Source: Acidovorax sp. RAC01 (GTDB lineage Bacteria; Pseudomonadota; Gammaproteobacteria; Burkholderiales; Burkholderiaceae_C). Taken from it: DNA of 64,000 nucleotides. Location of the stretch: the NCBI RefSeq assembly GCF_001714725.1, contig NZ_CP016447.1, forward strand, positions 3,715,501 through 3,779,500. Direction: 5' to 3'. Positions 55,989 through 64,000 of this stretch are shown piece by piece. A program made the position numbers and the translations under genes. Within the stretch, counting starts at the first letter, position 1, and each line of letters opens with the position of its first letter. The notes under the pieces are model-generated. The model saw nothing but the letters and a program-made list of their open reading frames with translations, had not been told where the DNA came from and ran no database searches.

Positions 55989-56570
55989 ATGGAACACACC
56001 CTTCCCCCGCTGCCCTACGCCATTGACGCGCTGGCTCCCCACTACAGCCAGGAAACGCTGGAGTACCACCATGGAAAGCACCACAACGCTTACGTGGTGA
56101 ACCTCAACAACCTGCAAAAGGGCACCGAGTTCGAGTCGATGTCGCTGGAAGAGATCGTCAAGAAGTCCAGTGGCGGTGTCTACAACAACGCAGCCCAGAT
56201 CTGGAACCACACGTTCTTCTGGAACTGCATGGCGCCCCAGGGCGGCGGCGAGCCATCGGGCGCGCTGGCTGCAGCCATCAACGCCAAGTGGGGCAGCTAC
56301 ACCGCCTTCCGCGAAGCCTTCGTGAAGAGCGCCGTGGGCAATTTCGGTTCGGGCTGGACCTGGCTGGTCAAGAAGGCAGACGGCAGCGTGGACATCGTGA
56401 ACACGGGCGCTGCAGGCACGCCGCTGACCACGGCCGACAAGGCGCTGCTGACCGTGGACGTCTGGGAACACGCCTACTACATCGACTACCGCAACCAGCG
56501 CCCCAAGTTTGTCGAAACCTTCTTCGACAAGCTGGTGAACTGGAAGTTTGCTGAAGCCAACTTCGCCTGA
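55989..56570 (+). CDS. sodB: Iron superoxide dismutase
   Basis: Converts superoxide to oxygen and peroxide in the cytoplasm. The 193-aa protein has the four metal ligands at the E. coli positions: H27, H74, D157 (VDVWEHAYY) and H161. [20 protein letters not shown] marks the iron type rather than manganese. CGAGGAAACCCACC precedes the ATG. A TACAAT box at 55902 is a candidate -10 without a good -35. A UUCG-loop terminator follows. Confidence 0.97.
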   Translation: MEHTLPPLPYAIDALAPHYSQETLEYHHGKHHNAYVVNLNNLQKGTEFESMSLEEIVKKSSGGVYNNAAQIWNHTFFWNCMAPQGGGEPSGALAAAINAKWGSYTAFREAFVKSAVGNFGSGWTWLVKKADGSVDIVNTGAAGTPLTTADKALLTVDVWEHAYYIDYRNQRPKFVETFFDKLVNWKFAEANFA

Positions 56571-56640
56571 TCCAGGCGGCTGCGAGCAGCAGGGGCGCCC
56601 ACGCGCGGCGTGGCCTGCTGTGTAGCGACTGATACAAGAA

Positions 56641-56665
56641 AAGACGGCCTTCGGGCCGTCTTTTT
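56641..56665 (+). terminator. Rho-independent terminator after sodB
   Basis: AAGACGGCC-TTCG-GGCCGTC followed by TTTTT; the loop is a stable UUCG tetraloop. Confidence 0.93.
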
Positions 56666-56770
56666 CATGGCGATCCAGGGCGCCGGTGCTTGTAGCGGTC
56701 AGCCCCCTGCTGCAAGCGGCCCCTGTGCTTTGCATACAGCCAGGCGCAGCACTGCGGCTGCCTTACCGCA

Positions 56771-57289
56771 TCATGGCTTGCGCTGGAACACGCTGCCCAC
56801 CAGCTTGCTGCCTGGCTTGACGTTCTTCTGTGCAAACCATCCCTTGTTCATTTCAAGGACGTAGCGCACGGGCTTGGACGAGCAGTGCGAGTCCAGCGTC
56901 TGGGGTTTCATGTCTTCCAGGTTCACGATGGTCCCGTCGTCATCCACGAAGGCGGCCGTGAGGGGGATCAGCGTGTTCTTCATCCAGAAGCACTGCACGG
57001 ACGGCTGCTCGAACACGAAAAGCATGCCTTCATGCTGCGGCATCTCCTTGCGGTACATCAGCCCGGTCTGGCGCGTCTGAGGGGTAGACGCCACCTGGGC
57101 GTCTATGCGGTGAAAGCCCGCCGTCAGTTCGACCCGCGGCAGGGACATCTGTGGCGCGTCCTGCGCGGTTGCAGTTGTTGCCAGGGCGCACGCCAGTGTG
57201 ACCAGGCCCAGGGCCCAGCGCCACATCGGGCTGCGGTGATGGGTTGCGGTGCCGGTAGCTGGTGCATGCCAGGCAAAAGTCGGGATCAT
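56771..57289 (-). CDS. DUF192 family secreted protein
   Basis: 172-aa protein with a signal sequence ending near ALATTATAQ (start ATG 57289 has AGGA nearby; a second ATG at 57226 begins just before the hydrophobic segment). The mature domain has RQTGLMYRKEMPQHEGMLFV, FWMKNTLIPLTAAFVDDDG and VRYVLEMNKGWFAQKNVKPG, the DUF192 pattern. The family's biochemical role is unknown; members are periplasmic beta-rich proteins. The frame is open to 57442 but that part lacks family features. It converges on sodB. Confidence 0.85.
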   Translation of the reverse strand: MIPTFAWHAPATGTATHHRSPMWRWALGLVTLACALATTATAQDAPQMSLPRVELTAGFHRIDAQVASTPQTRQTGLMYRKEMPQHEGMLFVFEQPSVQCFWMKNTLIPLTAAFVDDDGTIVNLEDMKPQTLDSHCSSKPVRYVLEMNKGWFAQKNVKPGSKLVGSVFQRKP

Positions 57290-57504
57290 GGATTTTTTCC
57301 TCAAGGAAAACGCTGTGAAAGGCCTGCACCATCTTATGCACGGTGGCGCATGGCGCGTTGCCCAGGCGCAGCACAGGCAGCGCCCTGGCCTGGCGCTGGC
57401 GGCGGATGCACCGTGCCTGCGATCGGACACGCCACCTGGCAAAACGCCCGCGGGTGCGGGCGTTTCTGGAGGCTTTGGGCCTGCCGGTGCGGCAGGCCTG
57501 GGGA

Positions 57505-57762
57505 TCAGGCTGCGCGCTGGGCAGTCTTCTTCTTGGCGACCTTCTTATGGGTCTTTTTCTTGGCCGTCTTGGTCGTGGTGGCTTTGTTTGCCTTGGTGGC
57601 CTTGGCCTTCACCACAGGCGCTGCGGGCGCTGCAGCCATGGGCTGCGCGGCGGCCGGCGCCATGGCGGGCGCGGTGGCAGGGGCGGGTGCAGTTGCCGGT
57701 GCCTGTGCAAAAGCACCAGCAGCGCACAGACCAGTCACCAGTACAGCGAGGAGTTTTTTCAT
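57505..57762 (-). CDS. Small secreted Ala/Pro/Lys-rich protein
   Basis: 85 aa with a signal peptide (MKKLLAVLVTGLCAAGAFAQ), an Ala/Pro/Met stretch (ATAPAPATAPAMAPAAAQPM) and a basic C-terminal tail of KATK/KKKTHKK units. Low complexity throughout, so the homologue family cannot be named. It may be a periplasmic or surface polycation. GGAAA lies upstream of the ATG. It lies alone on the minus strand between the DUF192 gene and icd. Confidence 0.65.
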   Translation of the reverse strand: MKKLLAVLVTGLCAAGAFAQAPATAPAPATAPAMAPAAAQPMAAAPAAPVVKAKATKANKATTTKTAKKKTHKKVAKKKTAQRAA

Positions 57763-58024
57763 ATATGTGCCGTTTCCAGTAATTACTTGCGTTCAAGGCG
57801 GCGCGCACCATTGCGCAGCCACGGCATAACAATAGCAGCGGCAGGCACGCCGTCACAGGCGCTGGCTGAAATATTTCTCATTAGAATCTTCCGAGACACC
57901 CCTCACGGCGGCGCCATTCGCGCCTGCACCGCTGCGGGTCGGGCAGGCCGCCAAGTGCCGTGCCTTCATCTCCGGGCATCTCGTCCGTTACCGTTCAATG
58001 TCAGTTCTCACAGGATGCGCCGCC

Positions 58025-59284
58025 ATGAGCCATTTCCAACACATCAAGGTCCCGGCAGACGGCCAGAAGATCAGCGTCAACGCCGACATGACGCTCAACG
58101 TGCCCGACCACCCGATCATTCCCTTCATCGAAGGCGACGGCACGGGGCTCGACATCACGCCCGTGATGATCAAGGTGGTGGACGCTGCCGTGGCCAAGGT
58201 CTATGGTGGCGCCCGCAAGATCCACTGGATGGAGGTGTACGCCGGTGAGAAAGCCACCCGGGTGTATGGCCCCGACGTCTGGCTGCCCGACGAAACCCTG
58301 GCCGTGCTGCGTGAGTACGTGGTGTCCATCAAGGGCCCGCTGACCACCCCGGTAGGCGGCGGCATCCGATCGCTCAATGTGGCCTTGCGGCAGGAGCTTG
58401 ACCTGTACGTCTGCCTGCGGCCCGTGCAGTATTTCAAGGGTGTACCGTCGCCGCTCAAAGAGCCCGAGAAGACCAACATGGTCATCTTCCGCGAGAACTC
58501 TGAAGACATCTACGCGGGCATCGAGTTCGAGGCCAAGTCCGACAAGGCCCAGAAGCTCATCCGGTTCCTGCAGGACGAGATGGGCGTCAAGAAGATCCGC
58601 TTCCCCGACACATCGGGGCTGGGCGTCAAGCCGGTGTCCATCGAGGGCACCGAGCGCCTGGTGCGCAAGGCCATCCAGTACGCCATCGACAACGACAAGC
58701 CCAGCGTGACCATCGTGCACAAGGGCAACATCATGAAGTACACCGAAGGTGGCTTCCGCGACTGGGCCTACGCCCTGGCCCAAAAGGAGTTTGGCGCAGA
58801 GCTGATCGACGGCGGCCCCTGGTGTCGCCTCAAGAACCCGAAAAACGGCAAAGACATCACCATCAAGGACAGCATTGCCGATGCCTTCCTGCAGCAGATT
58901 TTGCTGCGCCCGGCGGAATATTCGGTGGTGGCCACGCTCAACCTCAATGGCGACTACATCTCCGACGCGCTGGCCGCACAGGTCGGCGGTATCGGCATTG
59001 CACCGGGTGCCAACATGTCCGATTCGGTGGCGTGCTTCGAGGCCACGCACGGCACTGCACCCAAGTACGCGGGCAAGGACTACGTCAACCCCGGCTCCGA
59101 AATCCTGTCGGCAGAGATGATGCTGCGCCACATGGGATGGACGGAAGCGGCCGACCTGATCATCAAGTCGCTTGAAAAGTCGATCGCGTCCAAGAAGGTG
59201 ACCTATGACTTCGCGCGCCTGATGGAAGGCGCAACGCAGGTGAGCTGCTCTGGCTTCGGCCAGGTGATGATCGACAACATGTAG
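58025..59284 (+). CDS. icd: Isocitrate dehydrogenase (NADP+)
   Basis: TCA-cycle enzyme, isocitrate to 2-oxoglutarate, 419 aa (E. coli 416). It has [40 protein letters not shown] with Ser116 equivalent to the E. coli phosphorylation site Ser113, [17 protein letters not shown], and [19 protein letters not shown]. The pattern is that of the homodimeric NADP enzyme. The ATG at 58025 has AGGA at 58011; an ATG at 57998 would add nine residues. Confidence 0.96.
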   Translation: MSHFQHIKVPADGQKISVNADMTLNVPDHPIIPFIEGDGTGLDITPVMIKVVDAAVAKVYGGARKIHWMEVYAGEKATRVYGPDVWLPDETLAVLREYVVSIKGPLTTPVGGGIRSLNVALRQELDLYVCLRPVQYFKGVPSPLKEPEKTNMVIFRENSEDIYAGIEFEAKSDKAQKLIRFLQDEMGVKKIRFPDTSGLGVKPVSIEGTERLVRKAIQYAIDNDKPSVTIVHKGNIMKYTEGGFRDWAYALAQKEFGAELIDGGPWCRLKNPKNGKDITIKDSIADAFLQQILLRPAEYSVVATLNLNGDYISDALAAQVGGIGIAPGANMSDSVACFEATHGTAPKYAGKDYVNPGSEILSAEMMLRHMGWTEAADLIIKSLEKSIASKKVTYDFARLMEGATQVSCSGFGQVMIDNM

Positions 59285-59336
59285 TGCTTGCGAGGGCGGT
59301 CATCCCTGCCGCTGCCGTCGCCTGACTGCCACCCCA

Positions 59337-59376
59337 GCCCCCCACCGTTGGTCCGGTTTGGGGGCTTTTTTGCGTG
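59337..59376 (+). terminator. Rho-independent terminator after icd
   Basis: GCCCCCCACC pairs with GGTTTGGGGGC across an imperfect loop, followed by TTTTTT. It lies about 50 bp after the icd stop. Confidence 0.8.
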
Positions 59377-59428
59377 TCAGCAAGCTCCATCGGTGCCCGG
59401 GCCTCAACCGCAGCGGTCTGGTTACCCT

Positions 59429-59456
59429 GGGGTACTTTTCAGGACTTCGGGGTACT
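59429..59456. promoter_or_regulatory. Tandem 8-bp direct repeat, possible regulator site
   Basis: GGGGTACT at 59429-59436 and 59449-59456, start-to-start 20 bp (two helical turns), 200 bp upstream of the histidine kinase gene. Function inferred only from the spacing. Confidence 0.3.
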
Positions 59457-59657
59457 GTTACGTGTAAAGGGTTGGTAAACAGCTGCGCAGCCCCTACCAT
59501 CGCTTACTTGCTTGCTCGCACCCCGACAGGCTCCAACCCTGGTGCCCTGAACAGCGGGTTGCGGGGCAGCCAACGGTCGCCCCGCGTGGATGTCCGGTGC
59601 AACAAGCGCTTCGCACCGCATCTGCCACAGGCGCTCTGCCCCCTGGCAAGGAACTGC

Positions 59658-61157
59658 ATGGATCCGATGTTTCCAATGTCCTGCTGGGATGATCATCCCG
59701 ATGCGTTGCTGGCGCTGGCCCCCGACGGGCGGGTGCTCGACTGGAATCGTGCGGCCGAGGTGCTGTACGGCTACGCACGGGACGAAGCCGTGGGGCGCGA
59801 TGTGCAGGTGCTCATCGCAGCCGCAGCGCAGGCCGGGGAGGAAGCCGCGCTGCGCTCCCGGGCCATGCAGGGCGACACTGGCGTGCAGGAGCTGGTGCGC
59901 AGGCGCAAGGACGGCTCGCTGCTGTACGTCAACGTGTCGGTCAGCGTGGTCCGCAACCCGGCGGGCGAGGTCGCGCATCTGCTGTGCAGCCACCACGATG
60001 TGACCGAGATGCGCGTGCTGCGCGATGCCAAGCTGCTCGAGGCGCGCTTTCGCGACCTGCTGGAGTCCACGCCCGATGCCATGGTCATGGTCAATCTCAC
60101 GGGGCGCATCGTCATGGCCAACGGCCAGGCCGAACGGGTGTTTGGCTATGGGCGTGATGAGTTGCTGGGCCAGCCTGTGGAACTGCTGTTGCCCCAGCAC
60201 TATCGCCAGGCGCACGTGCGGCACCGCAGCCAGTTTTTTGCGCAGCCGCGCACCCGCACCATGGGCGCGGGCCTGGAGCTCAATGGCCGGCGCAAGGACG
60301 GGTCGGAGTTCCCGGTCGAGATCAGCCTGAGCCCGCTGCAGACCGAGGAAGGCCTGTTCGTATCCAGCGCCATCCGCGACGTCACCGAGCGCAAGCGCAT
60401 CGAATCGGTGCTGCGCGAAAAGAACCTGGAACTGGAAAACGCAGCACGGGTGAAGGACCGGTTCCTGGCCAGCATGTCGCACGAATTGCGCACGCCGCTG
60501 AACGCCGTCATCGGCTTTACGGGGACGCTTCTGATGCAGCTCCCCGGCCCGCTGAACGACGAGCAGGAGCGGCAGTTGCGCATGGTGCAGACGGGGGCCC
60601 GGCACCTGCTGTCGCTCATCAATGACCTGCTGGACGTGGCCAAGCTCAGCGCGGGCAAGCTGGCGGTCGACCGCGAGGCGGTGGACTGCGCTGCCGTTGC
60701 TGCCGAGGCGGTGGCCACACTGGAGCCAGAGGCACATCGCAAGGGGCTGGTGCTGGCACTGCATGTTCCCGCCGGGCCGGTGTGGTTGCAGACGGACCGG
60801 CGTGCGCTCAGCCAGATACTGCTCAACCTGGTGGGCAACGCCGTCAAGTTCACGGCACACGGCCGGATCGACGTGGAGCTCACCTGTGGTGAGCCCGACG
60901 CCTTGGGTTCGACGAGCCCCGGCGTACGCTTTACGGTACGCGACACCGGGCCGGGTATACCGGCCCACGAGCGCCCGCAGCTGTTTCAGGCGTTCTCGCG
61001 CATCGAAAGGCCGGGTGCGGGCCCGCAGGAGGGTACTGGCCTGGGCATGCACCTGAGCAGCCAGCTGGCCCAGGCACTGGGCGGCCATCTCGGCGTCGAG
61101 AGCACCGAGGGGCAGGGCAGCGTGTTCACCCTGGCGCTGGCGGAGTCGGTGGCATGA
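59658..61157 (+). CDS. Soluble PAS-domain sensor histidine kinase
   Basis: 499-aa histidine kinase. Two PAS domains at about 12-118 and 127-245 (DALLALAPDGRVLDWNRAAE; DAMVMVNLTGRIVMANGQAE) are followed by HisKA with H275 in ASMSHELRTPLNAVIGF and the HATPase_c domain with N-box ILLNLVGNAVKF, G1 VRDTGPGIP and G2 EGTGLGMHL. No transmembrane helix is visible, so it senses a cytoplasmic signal. AAGGA precedes the ATG at 59658. Its stop overlaps the start of the receiver gene (ATGA). There is no receiver or HPt domain in the kinase itself. Confidence 0.93.
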   Translation: MDPMFPMSCWDDHPDALLALAPDGRVLDWNRAAEVLYGYARDEAVGRDVQVLIAAAAQAGEEAALRSRAMQGDTGVQELVRRRKDGSLLYVNVSVSVVRNPAGEVAHLLCSHHDVTEMRVLRDAKLLEARFRDLLESTPDAMVMVNLTGRIVMANGQAERVFGYGRDELLGQPVELLLPQHYRQAHVRHRSQFFAQPRTRTMGAGLELNGRRKDGSEFPVEISLSPLQTEEGLFVSSAIRDVTERKRIESVLREKNLELENAARVKDRFLASMSHELRTPLNAVIGFTGTLLMQLPGPLNDEQERQLRMVQTGARHLLSLINDLLDVAKLSAGKLAVDREAVDCAAVAAEAVATLEPEAHRKGLVLALHVPAGPVWLQTDRRALSQILLNLVGNAVKFTAHGRIDVELTCGEPDALGSTSPGVRFTVRDTGPGIPAHERPQLFQAFSRIERPGAGPQEGTGLGMHLSSQLAQALGGHLGVESTEGQGSVFTLALAESVA

Positions 61158-61558
61158 CGGCCCCCACCGTTCTCGTGATCGAGGATGACCCGGCCAGCCG
61201 CGAGCTGGTGGTGTACCTGCTGCAGGCCGCTGGGATGCGCGTGCTGCCTGCGGGAGACGGCACGCAAGGCCTTGCTGTCGGCCTTGCAGAAGATCCGGAC
61301 ATCATCCTTTGCGACATGCGGATGCCGGGCCTCAGCGGCTGCGAGGTGGTGCAGGGGCTGCATGCCAGCCCGGGGTGGCGGCGCGTGCCAGTCGTGGCCG
61401 TCACGGCGAATTCAATGAGCAGCGACCGGCAAAAGGCCATCGACTGCGGGTTCGATGACCACCTTGCCAAGCCCATAGACCCCGAGCGTTTCGTGGCACA
61501 GGTGCAGGCGTACCTCGACGCCGCTGCCCCTCGTGCGCCCGCAGGCCCTGACCGCTAA
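61154..61558 (+). CDS. Single-domain response regulator (CheY-like receiver)
   Basis: 134-aa receiver domain without an output domain. Phosphoacceptor D54 lies in DIILCDMRMPG, with acidic pocket residues in VIEDD and the conserved Lys in HLAKPID. It is coupled to the kinase by an ATGA overlap, so it should be its direct phosphorylation target or a phosphate shuttle. Confidence 0.93.
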   Translation: MTAPTVLVIEDDPASRELVVYLLQAAGMRVLPAGDGTQGLAVGLAEDPDIILCDMRMPGLSGCEVVQGLHASPGWRRVPVVAVTANSMSSDRQKAIDCGFDDHLAKPIDPERFVAQVQAYLDAAAPRAPAGPDR

Positions 61559-61578
61559 AACCTCATTCAGCACACAGC

Positions 61579-64000
61579 ATGCCCAAGATCCTGGTTGTGG
61601 ATGACGTACCAGCGAACCGCTCGCTGGTGGTGACGCTGGTCAAGCACGCCGGGCACGAAGCCCTGGAGGCTGTTGACGGTGCACAGGCGCTTGCCATGGC
61701 ACGGCTGCACCAGCCCGACCTGGTGATCTCGGATGTGCTCATGCCGACCATGGATGGCTTCGAGTTCGTGCGGCAGCTGAGGGCCGATGCGGCGGTGGCC
61801 GCCACCCAGGTGGTGTTTTATACCGCCCACTTTCGCGAAGAGCAGGCCCGGCAGCTCGCACTGGCCTGTGGGGTGACGGAAATCCTGCTCAAGCCGTGCG
61901 AGCCACAGGAAATCCTTCGCGTGGTGGAGCGCGCGCTGGCGCAGGGGCGGCAGGCAGCGCCGGTGCTGGAAGACGCCAGCGCCTTCGACGCGCAGCACAT
62001 GCGGCTCATCACCGACAAGCTCACCGCCAGCGTGGCGCAACTGGAGACCATTAACCGCCGGCTCGCTGCGCTGACCGACCTGAGCCTGCAGCTCGCGTCC
62101 GAACGCGACCTCGACGCGCTGCTGGCCCATGTGTGCCGCGGTGCACGCGACCTGGCAAGCGCCGGTTTTGCAGTGCTGTGCGTGCGACAGACCGATGCCG
62201 ACACCAGCGTCGCCTTCCGTTGCGGGCTGGATGGACACGACGGCCCGGTAACGCCCGCGCCCGCCGTCACCGGCGGCCTTCTGGCCCGCCTTGCGCAGGA
62301 GCGCATGCCCCTGCGCTGGAGCGGCCCCGCAAGCCAGAGCCAGGCGGTCGGCCTGCCCGCGGGCTATCCCCCGGTCACGTCGGCACTGCTGGTGCCGGTG
62401 CTGTCGGTGTCACAAGCCTATGGGTGGATCTGCCTGGCCGACAAGGCCAGTGCCGAAGGATTCACCGCCGACGACGAGCAGATCCTGTCGATCCTGGGTG
62501 CGCAGGTGGGCCGCATGTACGAAAACGCGAGCCTGCTGCGCGAGGTGCAGGCGCACGCCAGCCAACTGCAGCAAGAGGTGCAGGAGCGCCTGCGTGCGCT
62601 GGACCACCTGCAGGCCAGCAAGGCCAGCCTGCGCCGGGCGCAGACCCTGGCGCGCATCAGCCACATCACCAGCAACGCTGGTGGCGCGATCGAAAGCTGG
62701 CACGAGAGCCTGCCGCCGATGCTGCGCCTGACGCCCGACCTGATGCCGCGCAGCGTGCGGCAGTGGCTGGAGATGGTGCACCCCGACGACCGGGCAAAGT
62801 TCCGCAACCATTCGCTGCAGGCCGCGCACGATGGTTCGCGCGTGGACTTCACCTACCGGCTGCGCCGAGGCGATGGCGAGACCATCTACCTGCGCCAGGT
62901 GATGGAACCGCTGGAGGCCCGCACCGCCAGCGACGGCGGGCAGGCCGAGGAGTGGTTTCACACCATCCAGGACGTCACGCGCCACCGCCGGGCCGAAGAC
63001 CAGTTGCGCGAGAGCGACCGGCGCTTCAACCACCTGTTCGACAAGGTCGAGATGATCTCGATCATGCTCGACTGCGAGGGCCGCATCACCTACTGCAACG
63101 ATTACCTGCTGCGCCTGACCGGCTGGCAGCGGCAGGAGGTGCTGTTCGGTGACTGGTTTGCGCTGTTTCTGCCGGGGGACCACGCCCCCATGCGCAAGGT
63201 GTTTGCCGACCTTTTGCAAGACCTTCCCTCAGCCTGGCACCACGACAACGACATCCTGACCCGCTCGGGTGAGCGGCGCACAGTGCACTGGAACAACACC
63301 GTGCTGCGCTCGGCCGATGGTGCCGTGACCGGCGTGGCGAGCCTGGGAGAAGACATCACCGAAAGCAGGGAATCCGAGCACAAGATCCGGCGGCTCAACC
63401 GCGTGTACGCGGTGCTCAGCGGTATCAACACGCTGATCGTACGGGTGCGCGATCGCAGCGAACTCTTTCAGGAGGCCTGCCGTGTGGCCGTAGAGCTGGG
63501 CGGGTTCAAGGCCGCGTGGATTGGCCGGGTGGACCGCCAGCGCCAGCAGGTGATGCCCGTCGCGTCGGCCGGGGCGGGTGCGCAGGTATTGATGGGCATC
63601 CAGGACCGCCTTTACCTGCACGAGACGCCGCAGCCGGGCGAAAGCCTGAGCGCCAGCGTGGTGCGCAACCGCCGCCCCGAGCTGTGCGACGACATCCTGG
63701 GCGATCTGCGCATATCCCAGCGCGCGCAGCTGGCTGCCTGCGGCGTGGCCTCCATGGTGGTGCTACCGCTGCTGGCGTCAACGCAGGTGGTGGGCGTGAT
63801 GGCGCTGTTTGCCGAAGAGAAAGGCTTTTTTGACGAGACCGAAATGAGGCTTCTGACCGAGCTGGCCGGGGACGTGGGCTTTGCCATGGACCACCTGGAC
63901 AAGGAGGAGCGGCTGAGCTACCTGGCGTATTACGACGAGATCACCGCGCTGCCCAACCGCAGCCTGTTTCTGGAACGTGCCGGCCAGCAGCTGCGCCCCC
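61579..64000 (+). CDS. Receiver-GAF-PAS-GAF-GGDEF signalling protein, cut by the right edge
   Basis: 807 complete codons are present without a stop. Order: receiver (1-120, D52 in LVISDVLMP), a helical linker, a GAF domain (about 160-320), a coiled coil (SQLQQEVQERLRALDHLQAS), two PAS domains (about 350-485 and 490-600; RFNHLFDKVEMISIMLDCEG), a second GAF (about 615-780, EACRVAVELGGFKAAWIGRV), and the start of a GGDEF domain (YLAYYDEITALPNRSLFLER). A downstream EAL domain is likely but not visible. It begins 20 bp after the single-domain receiver gene and would link this two-component system to c-di-GMP turnover. Confidence 0.88.
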   Translation, partial: MPKILVVDDVPANRSLVVTLVKHAGHEALEAVDGAQALAMARLHQPDLVISDVLMPTMDGFEFVRQLRADAAVAATQVVFYTAHFREEQARQLALACGVTEILLKPCEPQEILRVVERALAQGRQAAPVLEDASAFDAQHMRLITDKLTASVAQLETINRRLAALTDLSLQLASERDLDALLAHVCRGARDLASAGFAVLCVRQTDADTSVAFRCGLDGHDGPVTPAPAVTGGLLARLAQERMPLRWSGPASQSQAVGLPAGYPPVTSALLVPVLSVSQAYGWICLADKASAEGFTADDEQILSILGAQVGRMYENASLLREVQAHASQLQQEVQERLRALDHLQASKASLRRAQTLARISHITSNAGGAIESWHESLPPMLRLTPDLMPRSVRQWLEMVHPDDRAKFRNHSLQAAHDGSRVDFTYRLRRGDGETIYLRQVMEPLEARTASDGGQAEEWFHTIQDVTRHRRAEDQLRESDRRFNHLFDKVEMISIMLDCEGRITYCNDYLLRLTGWQRQEVLFGDWFALFLPGDHAPMRKVFADLLQDLPSAWHHDNDILTRSGERRTVHWNNTVLRSADGAVTGVASLGEDITESRESEHKIRRLNRVYAVLSGINTLIVRVRDRSELFQEACRVAVELGGFKAAWIGRVDRQRQQVMPVASAGAGAQVLMGIQDRLYLHETPQPGESLSASVVRNRRPELCDDILGDLRISQRAQLAACGVASMVVLPLLASTQVVGVMALFAEEKGFFDETEMRLLTELAGDVGFAMDHLDKEERLSYLAYYDEITALPNRSLFLERAGQQLRP

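Larger units (their letters stand above)
59285..59657. other. Intergenic region with icd terminator and a tandem direct repeat before the kinase gene
   Basis: 373 bp. After the terminator the only structured feature is GGGGTACT repeated at 59429 and 59449, 20 bp apart. The remaining sequence shows no protein-like frame. Confidence 0.45.

Overview
This window is a stretch of chromosome from a high-GC betaproteobacterium, most likely of the order Burkholderiales, family Comamonadaceae (Acidovorax-like). The evidence is the family resemblance of nearly every protein, the gene orders purD-hemF-rsfS-rlmH-maf-rng and exbB-exbD-lpxK-Trm112-kdsB-adk, and a dispersed intergenic element (core ATAGCT ... 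GGCCAAAA) that I know from Comamonadaceae genomes. No rRNA, tRNA, CRISPR array, intact insertion sequence or prophage was seen. Most of the sequence is ordinary core genome.

Layout. 1-13.6 kb: bamD (cut by the left edge) diverges from dnaE, followed by clpS-clpA with a terminator, an MltB-type lytic transglycosylase, exonuclease I (sbcB), a Cys/Met-metabolism PLP enzyme and a SpmA/SpmB-like membrane protein. 13.8-20.5 kb: a YeeN-like YebC paralogue, then a J-domain protein with three unassigned proteins on the same strand (14.6-17.8 kb, the best candidate for an undescribed system), an unassigned membrane protein, a membrane-bound diguanylate cyclase and a remnant of an ABC-2 permease. 20.5-27.7 kb (minus strand): cytosine deaminase and upp (pyrimidine salvage) separated by a MITE-like inverted repeat and a G11 tract, a threonine dehydratase-like enzyme, a dienoyl-CoA isomerase-like hydratase, a glycine-rich membrane protein and a YjgR-type HerA/FtsK-like ATPase.

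27.8-35.1 kb (plus): yebC, purD, hemF, rsfS with a histone-H1-like tail, rlmH, maf, rng. 35.2-40.6 kb (minus): a VOC protein, an aminotransferase, a CysB-type regulator, a CbiX-type chelatase and lptG/lptF. 40.8-44.7 kb (plus): pepA, holC, a Pro-rich protein and a branched-chain amino-acid binding protein. 44.9-49.5 kb: a 2-hydroxyacid dehydrogenase with a palindrome on its start codon, an unassigned gene possibly broken by a frameshift, lexA divergent from an asparaginase across two tandem SOS boxes, and two small envelope proteins. 49.7-54.1 kb (minus): the exbBD-lpxK-Trm112-kdsB-adk envelope/LPS group. 54.5-64 kb: xseA, sodB, a DUF192 protein, a small Lys/Ala-rich secreted protein, icd, and a signalling operon (soluble PAS histidine kinase, single-domain receiver, and a receiver-GAF-PAS-GGDEF protein cut by the right edge).

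Two dispersed non-coding families run through the window: repeat A (seven intergenic copies) and repeat B (three hairpin-forming copies directly after stop codons). Starts were chosen from family N-termini, signal peptides and Shine-Dalgarno matches; several proteins begin with GTG or TTG.
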